Both the position numbers and the translations under genes were made by a program. A stretch of 64,000 nt of DNA from Sordariomycetes sp. S80-01Y. Taxonomy: Eukaryota; Ascomycota; Sordariomycetes. Shown one piece after another: positions 12,243 to 23,400 of this stretch. Below the pieces are notes generated by a model. The model was given only the letters and a program-made list of their open reading frames with translations. It made no database searches and was not told the DNA's origin. How positions within the stretch are numbered: position 1 is the stretch's first letter; each line of letters starts with the position of its first letter. The stretch is taken from contig JAXQJY010000033.1 in NCBI GenBank assembly GCA_037042185.1, positions 3,778,294 to 3,842,293 of the forward strand, given 5' to 3'.

Positions 12243-13089
12243 CGTGCTCTCGTTGGGTCCAGAAGTGTTGAGGCTCTGCTCTCTGTAGCGGGCTACCGAC
12301 GGGGACTTGGAAGCATGACGCGCCTGGCCCGTGCGCGTTGGGAAAAGGTTCACCCGAAAATCTGCCGCTATCTGTTCGCACAATCGCCACGTGATGCTTC
12401 CCCGGATGTCGCCAGTGCCAAGAGCGTCTTGGCAATGCTTGTCAGCGACGCCAAGCAAACTCGGAATATGGCATCCAGTGACGATCATCCCAAAAGTCTT
12501 GGATGCACTAACACAAGCTCTCCCCTCAGCTGCGCAGCCTACGTCGCGGTCAAGTCAGTCTTGTGTCATTTGACCGTTGGCTTTGCGGAATCCAACATTA
12601 GACTTTGCCCGGCCCGGTCTCCCCAGATCACTAGACGCCCCCTCCTCTGATATCACAGTCGAAGATCACTTGGCGACACGTAAGACAAGGCGAATCAGCC
12701 GAATTGGAATCGTAACGCGAAATCGATTGATTGATCCATCAAATGGGCGCCGGCATCTGTGTGCCTAGCTCTCCCGTACTGCAAACGCTGGTCCTCCCTA
12801 TGCAACATTACTCAGGCAGAATGCGCGGCTCGCTAAGAGCAGAAACAGCAAGGTGAACCAAATGCAATGCTGTGGTGCAAGAATACAGACAAGTCCTTCC
12901 CAGGCTTTCCCAACAAGTAAAATCCCATTTTCCACCCAACACCTTGTATGAAGAAGAGAAAAGGAGCACATAACGCCACAGCTCAGCGCCGTGGCCAGCT
13001 GTCCCAACCCGAAGAAAATGCAATGACTGGACAACCTGAAGTAGTAAGAGAAAGTATGGACGTGGAGAATTGAAGAATGCTCAAGGGGA
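12243..13089. other. Intergenic between cyp6 and small conserved gene
   Basis: This is upstream of cyp6 and downstream of the 158-residue gene on the same strand. I see no further gene or repeat. Confidence 0.5.
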
Positions 13090-13566
13090 CTATTCGGAGC
13101 TGCGTCGCCTTCGACCAGAGCGCAGTTCCTTCTCCGTCTCCATCAACCGTGACTGCACCCACAACCGCATCGACCTGTCATGGCGAACGCTGTCACAGTT
13201 GAGGAGCTCTGTCAAGGCGCGCTTGATGCTCTCGTCGACGTCGAACAGCCTCTTCTCCTCAACCGAGATCTCCTCCATTGTCTCCTCGTCGGGGATGGTG
13301 TCGAGGGTCTCAGATGTTTCGTCCCAGCCGCAGCGGCGGGCATGGGCCTTGTGGTGCCGACGCTCGCCGGAGCGGGAGTGGCGTCGCGACGACAATCGGG
13401 TAGGAGATGTGGCGGGTGAAGAGTAGTTGGAGGAATTGCTGGTGACGGCGGAAAGTGAGCCGGGACGCAGCTGGTCGAGATGAAGACAAAGCTCATCGCG
13501 GATGACCCGCAGGTCCATGTACTCTTGCATGGCCTGGGTATAGTTGTGGCCGTAAATTGCAGCCAT
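13090..13566 (-). CDS. Small conserved fungal protein, function unknown
   Basis: A single exon from the ATG at 13566 encodes 158 residues. The N-terminal MAAIYGHNYTQAMQEYMDLR and the segments IRDELCLHLDQLRPGS and EEKRLFDVDESIKRALTELLN look like real, helix-forming protein, separated by a Ser/Arg/His-rich stretch with possible phosphorylation sites; the C-terminus is strongly basic (RSGRRRRSSE). I do not recognise a named domain. The frame stays open about 620 bp further upstream, but that part is Arg/Pro/Thr-rich and reads like a translated leader, so I prefer the internal ATG. Charge pattern and short amphipathic helices would suit a small nuclear or scaffold-bound protein, which is a guess. 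Confidence 0.6.
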   Translation of the reverse strand: MAAIYGHNYTQAMQEYMDLRVIRDELCLHLDQLRPGSLSAVTSNSSNYSSPATSPTRLSSRRHSRSGERRHHKAHARRCGWDETSETLDTIPDEETMEEISVEEKRLFDVDESIKRALTELLNCDSVRHDRSMRLWVQSRLMETEKELRSGRRRRSSE

Positions 13567-16255
13567 TGTGAGTCGATAGGGATTCTCGTGGTGCGGTGGT
13601 GTTGTTTCGGGAGGTCTTAGTAGCGAGACCATCGGGAGCAGCCGACAATGTAGGCTGTAGATATCGGCAGGGGGGAAAGGAAGCAAGAGGCAGCTATTGC
13701 CCGCGTCTCTCTGGGGTGTTTGTACGCGATGAGACCAGGAATTGGTACCTCGTAAGCGCAATCGAATATACGTTTGCCGGTTTGTTCTGGTACCACGAGA
13801 GAGACACGGTCGTGGCACTTCAACAACGTGGGTATCGTCGGCTTCCGAAGTCGATGTGCGAGCCAGGTATCGCAGCGAGCAATTCACAGCTCTATTCGAG
13901 CTAAAAGTCTGACGCTGATGTTGGATGGGGTATTCGGATTTGCGGAAGAGAGGAGAATGGTAAAATCGCAAATGAGATGTAGGGGTCGAAGGGGTGGTAG
14001 CGATTGCTGGATGACCGGGGTTCCTAACAATGGAACGGACTGCCCAAGCCTCTCCCTGATCAGCGCCAATGAGCAGCTTCACGCGGCGTCTTGCTCGTCG
14101 AACCGTCTTTTCCCCTCGCGAGAAGTTGAAGGCTGCAAAGTGGATCTCGCCAACTGCATACGACGGAGAATGTGGGCAAGGCAGCTGCAAGCAAATGCGC
14201 CAGAAGCCGGCTTAGCGCGCAGCAATGTAATGTGAGCAGAGATAACGACAGCAGCAAAGAAGCGTCGAGGAGGATCGCGGTGCAGAGTCTGTCTGCTGGT
14301 GCAGGACTGGGGTGAGATGATATGATATCAGACCCAAAGTCAAACCCTCGACCAGAGGTGAGGTATGCTGGCTGGCATGGGCGGCGGCGGCTGTTAGAGT
14401 TTGGACGCTTTTTTCGCCTCCCTCGACTGACCCAGAGGCGAAGCCGACTGCAGGCCTGCAGCCCTTTTGTCGTCGAGCGATGCGCTGATTGTCCCGACGA
14501 TACGAAGTGGATGGACCGCCTGGCGCTGCGATTCGGTGGGCGCTATCGGATTCTCGACCGCGGGTCTGGGGGGGCCCAATGTTGCTGCGAATTGCGTGGC
14601 CGTTGCGAGTGCCACAATTGGTCCTCTGCTCGACAAGCCACAAGTCGGTCTGCAATGCAGGCACCTCTGCTGTGGAGAGCTTGCAGGAACCGAGCTATCG
14701 TGCTCTTATCGACCGGTCAGTGGTGGAGGGGCTGCGTTGGGCTGCCTGCGTTGTCCCCGGTTGTGTACTGTATGCGTATTGTCGCAGGAGGTGGTAAGGT
14801 AGGCAGTTGGTATGTGATGCGAGTGCGGTTGGACGTTAAGGGGGGCGAGGTGGGAGGGTCATCCAGTACAAGTAATAATCATGCCAGCTTCCGTATTGAT
14901 GAGTTCAACCGCTCGCAATTCAACGGCGGACTACGGAGTGGCAGCTCCTGAATCGCCGTTGAAATCAAGCAATATCAAATGACAGGGGTCGTTATTAGGC
15001 CCACGAGAACCCCTGGCCTGCCCCCGTCGCCAAATCAGATCTGCCAAACGCCGGCGCACGGCCGCTCAAGGAATCTTGATGGCGAGATTATTGCTCCTGC
15101 ACCGTCATCGTCCATCGATCGAATCAATCCCAAACATGTTCTTGATGATCCCCCGGGGCCTGGGATGAACCTGCTGTCGCTGTCGTCATGCTGCGCGCAG
15201 TGCCGACGCAACGGGTTCACCGCAGTTCTGGTGCTTCCAGGGCCTTGTTGACAGGCTTATTACAGCATATAGGGGGGAGGGTATTTATTGGTAGGGGTTC
15301 TGGATGCCATTGCTGCTCACCTTGATTGCCCAAAGCAGCCACTGACGCTGGCGGTGAGGCCGAAACATGGACAGACGATCAATGGCACGCTCCGTCGCCG
15401 ATCATCACGCAAAACAACAGGCGCCTTCACTGATCATCACCCGAGCTGTGACACCAGGCGACGAGGCGCTTCCGAGCTCGCAATTAGCCCTTTTCAACGC
15501 GGAACCTGCAGTCGAACGCCGACCTGGAGTCGCGTCGAGTTGCTACGCTTCACAAGTGCAGATCGTTGCGACGTGTACATGATGCTCCTGGTCACGCTAT
15601 TCTGACCTGGAGCCCGCGTTACCAACATCTGGCCCCGGACTTCAAGGGTCTTGCCCGCAGCTGCCCTGTTCAGATAGACGCTGCGTTGTCCTGTTCTATG
15701 GAAGTCTAGCCGCGTGGTCTGTCGATATTCCCAGGGCCAGCCCGTGTGAGGCGCGTCGGTAGGTTCGTGCGGCGTCGGAGCTCGCCGGGCGTCACTATTG
15801 ACGTGCTGTAGGTCAAGGGAAATAATCCAGGCTCCAACGCAGCAACAAGCTCCAAATGCGAACAGGGCTGCTCATATCGTATGTATATCGTGTTTCGAAT
15901 CCCTTTCCGTGTCATCAGTGTCATTTGGCCGGAGCACCTTTTCTCCTCAATGCATGGCCTCTCGTAATGGATGAGCGACTCAATGTGACAGTTCACACAC
16001 TTCGTGTTTAGTACACCCGGACATGTCCAATCTGTCGTTGGACAACGTGATTGTACAGTAGACACTATCTGGAATGTAACAACGAGCTCCTCCGAGGCGA
16101 TGATTCGCTTTCGATTTATTTAGGCCACCTCTGCTAAAACACCCAAGTCATGATGAGGGCAGGTGTTTCGAGAATGGTTGTATAGCGCAGGGTAGGCTCT
16201 ATAAGTCAAGGCCACTAACCCGTATTGGGAACAGAGCTAACATGAGATTCGAACA
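13567..16255. other. Intergenic, about 2.7 kb
   Basis: The first 620 bp are an open frame continuous with the 158-residue gene and probably its leader. A plus-strand open frame at 14322-14951 would give 209 Arg/Cys/Trp-rich residues with no family resemblance; I do not call it. The remainder shows no gene, repeat or RNA that I can support. Confidence 0.45.
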
Positions 16256-17358
16256 TCATGTTTTTGGGGTCACTCTACATATCCTGATCGGCACCTGGTC
16301 ATTGTAAAACGGACCCTCTTGCTCCTTCCTTGGCGGTATCCCGAAGTCCATGTCTGCGACGGCCATCCCACGTCTCTCGCATACCTGCAGAAACGACCTG
16401 AAGGTGTCTTCGTTGCGTTGGGTCGCCGAAATATACACTTCAAGACGCGGATGTAGCGTGTACAGCTCTCCCAGAGTTGCCACGAGCGCCGGGATGACGC
16501 TCGCATCGTAGGTCACATCTGCGCCTAGCACCACATCGACCGGTCTTCCCCCGTTCCAGACCTCTTCCTCGGTGCCAACGAGAGCGTGGCCCCATTTGAG
16601 GTCCATCGGCGTCACACGCGCCGAGTCCTGGAGATGGTTGAGGAAGAGGTTCTCGGGCAGGTTGTTGATCACATCGTCGGAACCGTCCGAGGCAATGACA
16701 TGAGCGACGTCCAAATATCGGGCGCATAGAATGGAGATAAAGCCCGTCCCCGCACCCAGTTCCAGGACATGCTTCCCACTAACAATGTCACTATTTCGAC
16801 TGAGGAACTGTCCCAGGTGAAGAGCAGCTTCCCACGTTCGCAGACCCGTCGTGCCAGCCGCTGCGATGAGTGACCGGTTCTCCAGCAGCGTTATGTTCGC
16901 ATTGCCCTCATCAGTTAGCTCGGATAAGTGGTACGTGACATAGCATTTCTGCTGCACGCTGTCCGTCTCCGACTGCATCGGCGTCGCGAGCAGCACAGAC
17001 AAGGCGCTCATGAGGTTCTCGTCGACTTCCTACCTGGGCGTCAACAGACCATGTTGCTACCTCACTTGAGGGCGATGGGTCCGCTCACATGTTGGTCCCA
17101 GTCGTCGATACTTGCCTCGATCCGCGAGACAAGCTCCTTGAGCGTCTTCACCTGATAGCGCATGGGTGGCCCATACTGGATGGCATCGTCGGCAAAGACG
17201 GAGTTGTGGATGGCTTCCTGAACAGCGGAGAGTCGAAGAAGGGACGGAGACGGGAAGGTGAGGACAGGTTCCAGCTGAAGGTACTGGCGACAGAAGACAG
17301 CGACGGGCTTGCGCCACTCTTGTTCCATCTTACGGCGATTACGGCCTGTGAATGTCAT
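16256..17358 (-). CDS. EFM3: Seven-beta-strand lysine methyltransferase, EF2 methyltransferase-like
   Basis: Two exons (17358-17089, 17029-16256; 59 bp intron, phase 0) encode about 347 residues, or 337 from the second ATG at 17328. The C-terminal part has the Methyltransf_16 SAM-binding core: LRTWEAALHLGQFL, then VLELGAGTGFISI (motif I), IASDGSDDVINNLPENLFLN, and VVLGADVTYD. Together with the helical N-terminal region (FCRQYLQLEPVL), this fits the FAM86/EEF2KMT and yeast Efm3 family, which trimethylates a lysine of elongation factor 2 in the cytosol. The assignment inside the Methyltransf_16 superfamily rests on overall layout, so another protein-lysine methyltransferase is possible. It is divergent from the eS24 gene over 292 bp, a fitting translation-related pairing. 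The 5' end is less certain than the rest. Confidence 0.8.
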
Positions 17359-17650
17359 TCACCAAGTCATCGGGTCCGGGCAACTCACTCACGTCAAAGG
17401 CGAGGTCGTCGAGGGCCCCGCTTGAATGTTCCGCCGAGGACCCACTTTCTGAAGCATCACGTGCACACTCTCCAATCGTCTGGCTGCCCCACGCACACGC
17501 TCGAATTTCTTAGGGTTGGACCCGGCACCTTGTCGGAATTTTCGCACCCGTTCCACTCAACGCCCTCAGTCGACTGCATCACCACCATCTTCAACGGTCT
17601 CCCTTTCGACAACCCGACGCCCATCGACCGCTCGACAATCGACCTTCACC
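17359..17650. promoter_or_regulatory. Bidirectional promoter region EFM3-like / RPS24
   Basis: Only 292 bp separate the two divergent start codons, so both promoters must lie here or overlap the leaders. The part next to RPS24 is C/T-rich, as is usual for highly expressed ribosomal protein genes. Shared control is inference. Confidence 0.6.
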
Positions 17651-18369
17651 ATGGCGGACAACGACTCTCCCGTGACTCTGCGCACCCGCAAGTTCATCCG
17701 CAACCCTCTCTTGGGTCGCAAGCAGATGGTTGTGTGAGTCTGACCCGTGTGCCCTCGATGATCCCCTTCACAATGCCCACCCCCCGCACGCTCGCCTCTC
17801 GAAGAAGACAACGACCTCTCTGCATCGAAAACATTGCGAACGACCGAAACAGCTCTCGACCATGGAAGGAACAGGCTTGACAAACGCGATGGGAGAGGCG
17901 GGCTGCGTGATCCGACCCGGCACCACGTTGAACCTCTGACACGAGACACAAATGCTGACTGTTCGCCGCAGGGACATCCTCCACCCCAACCGCGCCAACA
18001 TCTCCAAGGATGAGCTCCGCGAGAAGCTCGGCGGCCTCTACAAGGCCCAGAAGGACCAGATCTCCGTCTTCGGCCTGCGCACCCAGTTCGGTGGCGGCAA
18101 GACCTCTGGCTTCGCCCTCGTCTACGACTCCCCCGAGGCCATGAAGAAGTTCGAGCCCAAGTACCGCCTCATCAGGGTGGGACTTGCCACCAAGACCGAG
18201 CGCCCCTCCCGACAGCAGCGTACGTGCCCACCTGCTCCCCGTCGAAAGACGTTTGATGACTGTGGACGTGACGCTAACACACCTTGCAGGCAAGCAGAAG
18301 AAGAACCGCCAGAAGACGCTGCGCGGCACAGCAAAGGTCAAGGGTGCCAAGGCGAAGAAGGACAAATAA
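17651..18369 (+). CDS. RPS24: 40S ribosomal protein eS24
   Basis: Three exons (17651-17733, 17972-18219, 18290-18369) encode 136 residues, the normal fungal length. Recognisable sequence includes [60 protein letters not shown] and the basic C-terminus [17 protein letters not shown]. The protein is a structural part of the small cytoplasmic ribosomal subunit. The first intron is 238 bp, far longer than any other intron in this window; long first introns right after the start are common in fungal ribosomal protein genes and often help expression. The second intron is 70 bp. Joints restore the family sequence exactly (V-D at the first, R-K at the second). Confidence 0.98.
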
Positions 18370-18916
18370 GCGCATCGCCCACTGTATATCCTGGGTCGGG
18401 GTGTTTTGGGGGAGGCGAGAAGGATGGATTGGCAGCGCCCTTTGGTTTTCTTGGTGCTGGAAAATGGCGCCGCGTTTTTCACGATGCGGTCGCCGGCTGC
18501 TACTCGGCCATGTCACGATTTGAAATGAGATGCCCCCCGTCACGACGGACCTCTCTGGATTCGGTGGCGCCGCAGGGATGGATGATAGAGGCGGCTTTTC
18601 ACGACGGTCTATCTTCCTACTAGCATGAATCAACGGTGTTTGGGTTTCGGACCAACAACAAGAACTGGACTCGCCCCGCACGACGATATGGTGACTATGC
18701 ACGATGTTCGCACTCAATTTTGTAGGGGTATCATCTAACAGCTACAGCTGCCCTGCGTGCAAGGCTACCGGCTTTTTTTGACTTGTCGTGTCTCATGAAT
18801 CATGACCAGACATTTCCAGTTCCATTTCCCTCTCAAAACGCCCAACACCTCACTTGCTCCGATCCGCAAGGACAAAAATGAAGAAGTGATCGTTGCATGA
18901 TCTCCCCATCCCCGCA
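18370..18916. other. 3' flanks of RPS24 and the small secretory gene
   Basis: Convergent 3' region. I see no additional gene. Confidence 0.5.
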
Positions 18917-19324
18917 TCAAAGCAACCCCCAGGCAAAAACACCCGCCGCCCCAAACACAGCCGGAATCACAACCCCCATGCTCAGCTCCCGCCTCGCCTG
19001 CGCCTTGACCGCGGGCGCGTACCATCCGCACCTCTCCTCCGGCCCGCCGTCGGCCTTGCACTTGTGGAAGGCAGTCTTGTAGGAGCCCCTCGGAGCCCGG
19101 ACGTCGTCGCGACTCGGCGCTGCCGTGGCCCCGGGGTTGTGTGCCGGGCCGGCGCCGTCAGCGACTCCCCGATGGTCCTGGGGCTTGAGGATGGCCAGCT
19201 GCTCGGGATTTGCGTGGCGGGCTTGTTGGCGGCTTGGTTTGTCTGCTCGTTGTGCGTCGGAGGCGAGTGTCAAGCTCAGCAGCAGGAGCGTCAGGAGCAC
19301 GACGAGCCAACGTTGAGAGCCCAT
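18917..19324 (-). CDS. Small secretory-pathway protein with C-terminal membrane anchor, unknown
   Basis: One exon from the ATG at 19324 encodes 135 residues. An N-terminal signal peptide is clear (WLVVLLTLLLLSLTLASDA), then a hydrophilic Ala/Pro/Gln-rich middle, a conserved-looking block FHKCKADGGPEERCGWYAP containing two cysteines that could form a disulfide, and a C-terminal hydrophobic helix (VVIPAVFGAAGVFAWGLL) that ends at the last residue. The layout suggests a protein of the secretory pathway anchored by its tail, or a GPI-like precursor. I do not recognise the family and assign no function. The frame opens slightly further upstream only through a TTG. Confidence 0.6.
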   Translation of the reverse strand: MGSQRWLVVLLTLLLLSLTLASDAQRADKPSRQQARHANPEQLAILKPQDHRGVADGAGPAHNPGATAAPSRDDVRAPRGSYKTAFHKCKADGGPEERCGWYAPAVKAQARRELSMGVVIPAVFGAAGVFAWGLL

Positions 19325-20473
19325 GTTTGACGGCTTCAAGAAGCTTCAATTTCGCCCGCACCCGTGATGGTGCTTCTCGTAAATGATGCTCGGTGAAAAG
19401 GTGATGAGAGAGTAATAGAATGAAAAGAAACCCTGCTGCATCTTAAAAATTGGCCATTCATCATCTCCAGTCAGCCGTCATCCGGAGCGGTTCAGCTGGC
19501 AGCAGCTCAGCACTACGTCGGTGGCCTCTCACGGAACGAGGCGCAGAGACAGAGAGAGAGAGAGCAGTGGGCGTGAACATGAGCAGAGCCGAGCAACCCC
19601 TGTTCACACAGACCTGACGATGCACAGCATGAGAAGGGCGAGACAGAAAGTACAGGCGAGACGAAGTCGTAGACCGAGGGACGTCGTAGAGCCGCTGATG
19701 GCTTGTGGATGCGGACTCAGGTGCCTACTTGTACACTCACGACAGCATTTAGTGAGCCGCTTAGTAGTGTAAATGAGCACCCGCGTGACCTTCCTCTCTC
19801 TAGTATGGACGACTCGCCGCTGGATGTGGCGCAAGATCCGACAGGGGGGAAGAGAGATGAGCCCCCCCCAGAAGGGCTGACAGCTGCTCAGCGCCAAGCC
19901 GGTGCTTGGCCGTCTTGGACCAGAATCCCGACAGTGTTGAGGACACAAAAGTCTTGGTATATGCGGCACAGTCGTTTCTGTTACTTGAATCATTCGACCC
20001 TGGTAGCGACTCGCTGCCGCCCCGATGCGGGGAGGCGGCCTCACCGCTACAAGCCACAACGCGGGGGTTGCAGCTGGTCCGCGCGGAGAGGAGCGACATT
20101 GGTCCCTGATCAGCGCATCCCAGCCGAGAGTCCGGAATGGGCTGCTGCCATGTGACCGGTTGGTGGTTTGTGGGGAAGTTCGTTGTGGTCATGGGAATGA
20201 TAGCTTCACTGGGTGTACTTTAAACGAGACCGATTGTTCACGTCGTACAGGTTGAGAGACACCTCATCTCTTTTGCTCTGGCCATAGTGAAGAGTCCAAA
20301 ATATTGACTGGTCTGAGGCACATAGCCGAATACCTAATTAAACTCGAAAATCAACCCTGCCCGTCGTGACCTTGACGGGAATCACCAACGCCTCGAATCG
20401 CTATGCTTCCCTGTAGACTTCGCAGACCACCTTCACTGATAGCTTCTATATGGTGGTACACACGGACCGTCAC
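19325..20473. other. Intergenic, about 1.1 kb, with short AG microsatellite
   Basis: This is the promoter side of the small secretory gene and the 3' side of the coilin-like gene. Nothing beyond the AG repeat is evident. Confidence 0.5.
19551..19564. repeat. AG dinucleotide microsatellite (7 units)
   Basis: Seven consecutive AG units lie about 230 bp upstream of the small secretory gene. It is short and probably neutral. Confidence 0.7.
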
Positions 20474-23400
20474 TCACCGTCCGCTCGCTTTCCTCGGCCT
20501 CCCCCTCCCGCGAGTCTTCTTCGTCACCAAGCCTAGGCCATTTGGTAGCGAAGACGACTCTGGATCTTCGTAGGTGTCATCACGGCGGTCTTCCACGTAC
20601 TTATCGACGACTGCTTCCGGAGCTGGACTCGAGCTCAGAGCGACCACCTGGCTGCCCTCTGGGATCACAAAAGAGGTCGACGTGCGCTGACTGCGGCGAC
20701 GGCTCGAGCGTCGCGGAGACTGTGAGCTAGCTCCCATGCCAGTGAGTTCGGCCTCGGGTTGTGTCGCGTTTGGAAAGAGGGCGCGAGTGGACGGATCCTT
20801 GACAGGCGTCGCTTCATTATCGGAGTGCTGAGAAGGCACACCACCCTCGGACTTGAGCTTCTTGCCCTTCTTTGCCAGCACAGAACCCTGCGATGAATCG
20901 AATGGGGTCTTCTGCGTTCTCGAGGTCTTGGCAGTGTGCCAGATGTCGTCCAGTGCTGGGAAAGAATCACTGCTTTTCCCAGGGGACTGGAGCTTGTTGT
21001 GATCCTGATGACCGGTGTGAGAGCTGGCATCGTCGATGCCGACTAGATGAGTGCCTTCCGTACCGTGCTGCGAAACTTCGGCCACTTTGTCCTCATCTGC
21101 CAGGACACCATTGTCGTCGTCTGTTGCAGAGACCCGCTCACCTAGCGAATCTTGGTGATGTTGCCCGTTTATCGCTGGCTGCCCGTCATGAGCTTGCGAG
21201 TCCTTGATTACAATTTCGTGGTCTTTCCGAGGCATCTGCGAGTCGCCCCCGGAAGCTCTGGTCGACGGCTGTGAAGCTTCCTCGCTTGCGTTGCTGTAGG
21301 TAGGCTCGACAGGTTGCGGATGGTCCATCAACGAATTTTGTTGTCCAGATGGTATAGAGTAAGACCCCTGTGGTGGTTCACGCTCATTGTCCATGTCCAT
21401 CAGTTCCCCCTCCATGTCAGCTCTGACTTGGACGGAATCAACATCGTCTACCGATGACACAGGAGGCTGGTTAACCGCCCCTAATTCTCCAGCAGACGCG
21501 TCGACATCAGGCCTTTGCAGAGATATACCACTGGGACTGCCGAGCATGCTAGGGGACGGCTCCCCCTGAACCACTCGCGCGTCTGTAAGCTCACTCCAAG
21601 CCATGTCTCTGTGGCCGTCATCAGGCTCGAATTCCTCTTCCAGGCCATCCTCGTCAGGCATCTCGAACTTGTCGTACAGCCGGTTACCGTCTTCATCAAA
21701 CTCTCTTTCGTCCTTTTCGCGATCCCGCTTGGCTAGCACGAGGTGGACTTTGTCTCGATCTTTAGACACTACCATGCCTGTCACCCATTCGACCTGGGGC
21801 TGCCAATTGGTGGCCTTGGAGAGTTGAAGCCGTTGCCACGCTACAACCATACCCACGGTCATGTCTTCAATCCGTATCGCAGGCAAAACGTTCGGGTCTG
21901 CAGGCAAAGAGGGGAGGTCATCGTCTGGGTCAGTGGCCTCAGTGCCGCCAGTTTCAGGCTTGGTTGGCGTGTCATCGTAGTTGAGCTCAATGTTAGCGTC
22001 GTCGTTGGCCCCAAATTGCTCCTGTTGCCCGTCCCCCTGCATTGACGCACGCTTCTTCTTGTTCTTCCTTTTCTTCGACGAGGTTTCGGGAGGCGCGTCG
22101 TACCAGCTATCCTCTTCGTAATACTCCTCATAGTGTTGAGAGTCACGCTTACGCTTTCGCATGGAGCTGTACTGTTGCTGAGGGTCCCATCTCTGGACGA
22201 AAGGAAAAGGGGGCTCGCTAAGCTCCATGCCCTCGTAGCAACATTCGACCGCGCGATACGTGATTTTGTCGCGCCAGTCATCCAGCTCCTCATCTTGCGG
22301 CTGCGCCTCACTGCTAGGCTCTTGCACCAGGTGCTCAGCCTCTTTTCTGTGATTCTGGTGTGGTCGAACATCCTTCATCAAATCCTTCTTGAGCTTCTCC
22401 TCGTCGGCCTTACTCTTTGGGTTTTTGAGACCTAGGGCGCCGAAGAGCATCCTCCTTCCTGCCCCCATGTCAACCCGCATACGTTTGCGAGCGCTTTCAC
22501 CCTTTGACTCGGCGGTGGTTGCTGTCGTAACAAGTAAGCCTGCATCATCGAGTGTCTTTCCCAAGTTGTCCCCCGAAGAAGTAGCTGTCGCCACCCGTGA
22601 GTCGGCAGCTTCTGTGGGTTCGAGGACCTCGATCTTTGGACGAGATTGCTGGACCCTCGTCGTTGGTTCCTCGTCCGGGCCTGAGCCCGACCCCGAGTCT
22701 GAGCTTGAATCTGAACTCGACTCTGCGCTGGAGCTGCTAGAATCGTCCGAGGACGCTGTCTGCGCGGCCTCAATGGCGTTGCTCAGCTCAGCGCGCTTCT
22801 GCGACAGCGCAATGTCATCTATTTCAACGCCGTGATTGGCAGCCGATGCACTGTCTGCGATCCCGCCTTTGACGTTGCTTCCGGGAGACTCAGAAGTGTC
22901 CGCACTACCAGGGTTTGTGCTGCCTTTGTCGGTCGGCTGTTCGGTCGTTCCCTGCTCACGACGGTTCTGCTTGGCCTGCCTCCTCCTGGCATTGCGCTTC
23001 TGTGTCCTTGAAAGCCCCTGGCCTCGTCCGACCTGTGGTTGTTCAGGGCCCGAGTGATTGGGTACCTTTGGTAAGGAAGCCGTCGGGACGGTGGTGGCTG
23101 GTGCTATAGGAGCAGGTTGCCTCGCGTTGGACGCTGAAGCGTGGGCGTGGTTGCCTCCATCGCTAGAAATGTCGTCTGAGTCGTCGCTCGAGCTGCTAGA
23201 TGTATCGACAGAAGCACCCTTCTTAGACCCCACCAAGATGAGCCCTCGCCTTGACGGCAGGTCTGTATCGTCACTGGAATGATGCGACCCGTCTTCGGAG
23301 TCCGAACTCTCGCTTGACGAATCCGAGTCTGCGTCTTCGCTCGACGAGCTCTGAGCAGACGATGCGTCGTTAGTGACGTCTTGAATGAGACACTTCGAGG

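Noticed and set aside
13567-14190. N-terminal extension of the 158-residue gene
   Set aside because: The frame is open, but composition changes to leader-like Arg/Thr/Pro-rich sequence and a good internal ATG begins the conserved part.
14322-14951. Plus-strand open frame of 209 codons
   Set aside because: Arg/Cys/Trp-rich sequence without known motif, intron signals or neighbours supporting it.
15888-15905. TTTCGAATCCC resembling a tRNA B box
   Set aside because: No matching A box, T-arm stem or acceptor stem could be drawn around it.
16239-16262. ATTCGAAC string with inverted repeat ACATGA/TCATGT near the EFM3-like stop
   Set aside because: Considered as a tRNA T-arm or terminator hairpin; the stem is only 6 bp and nothing else of a tRNA is present.
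17734-17971. C/D-box snoRNA hosted in the long first intron of RPS24
   Set aside because: CTGA boxes are present, but the only C-box-like string (CGATGATCC) does not fit RTGATGA and no closing stem is seen.
17694-18482. Open frame antisense to RPS24
   Set aside because: It overlaps all three exons of a certain ribosomal protein gene and reads through its introns.
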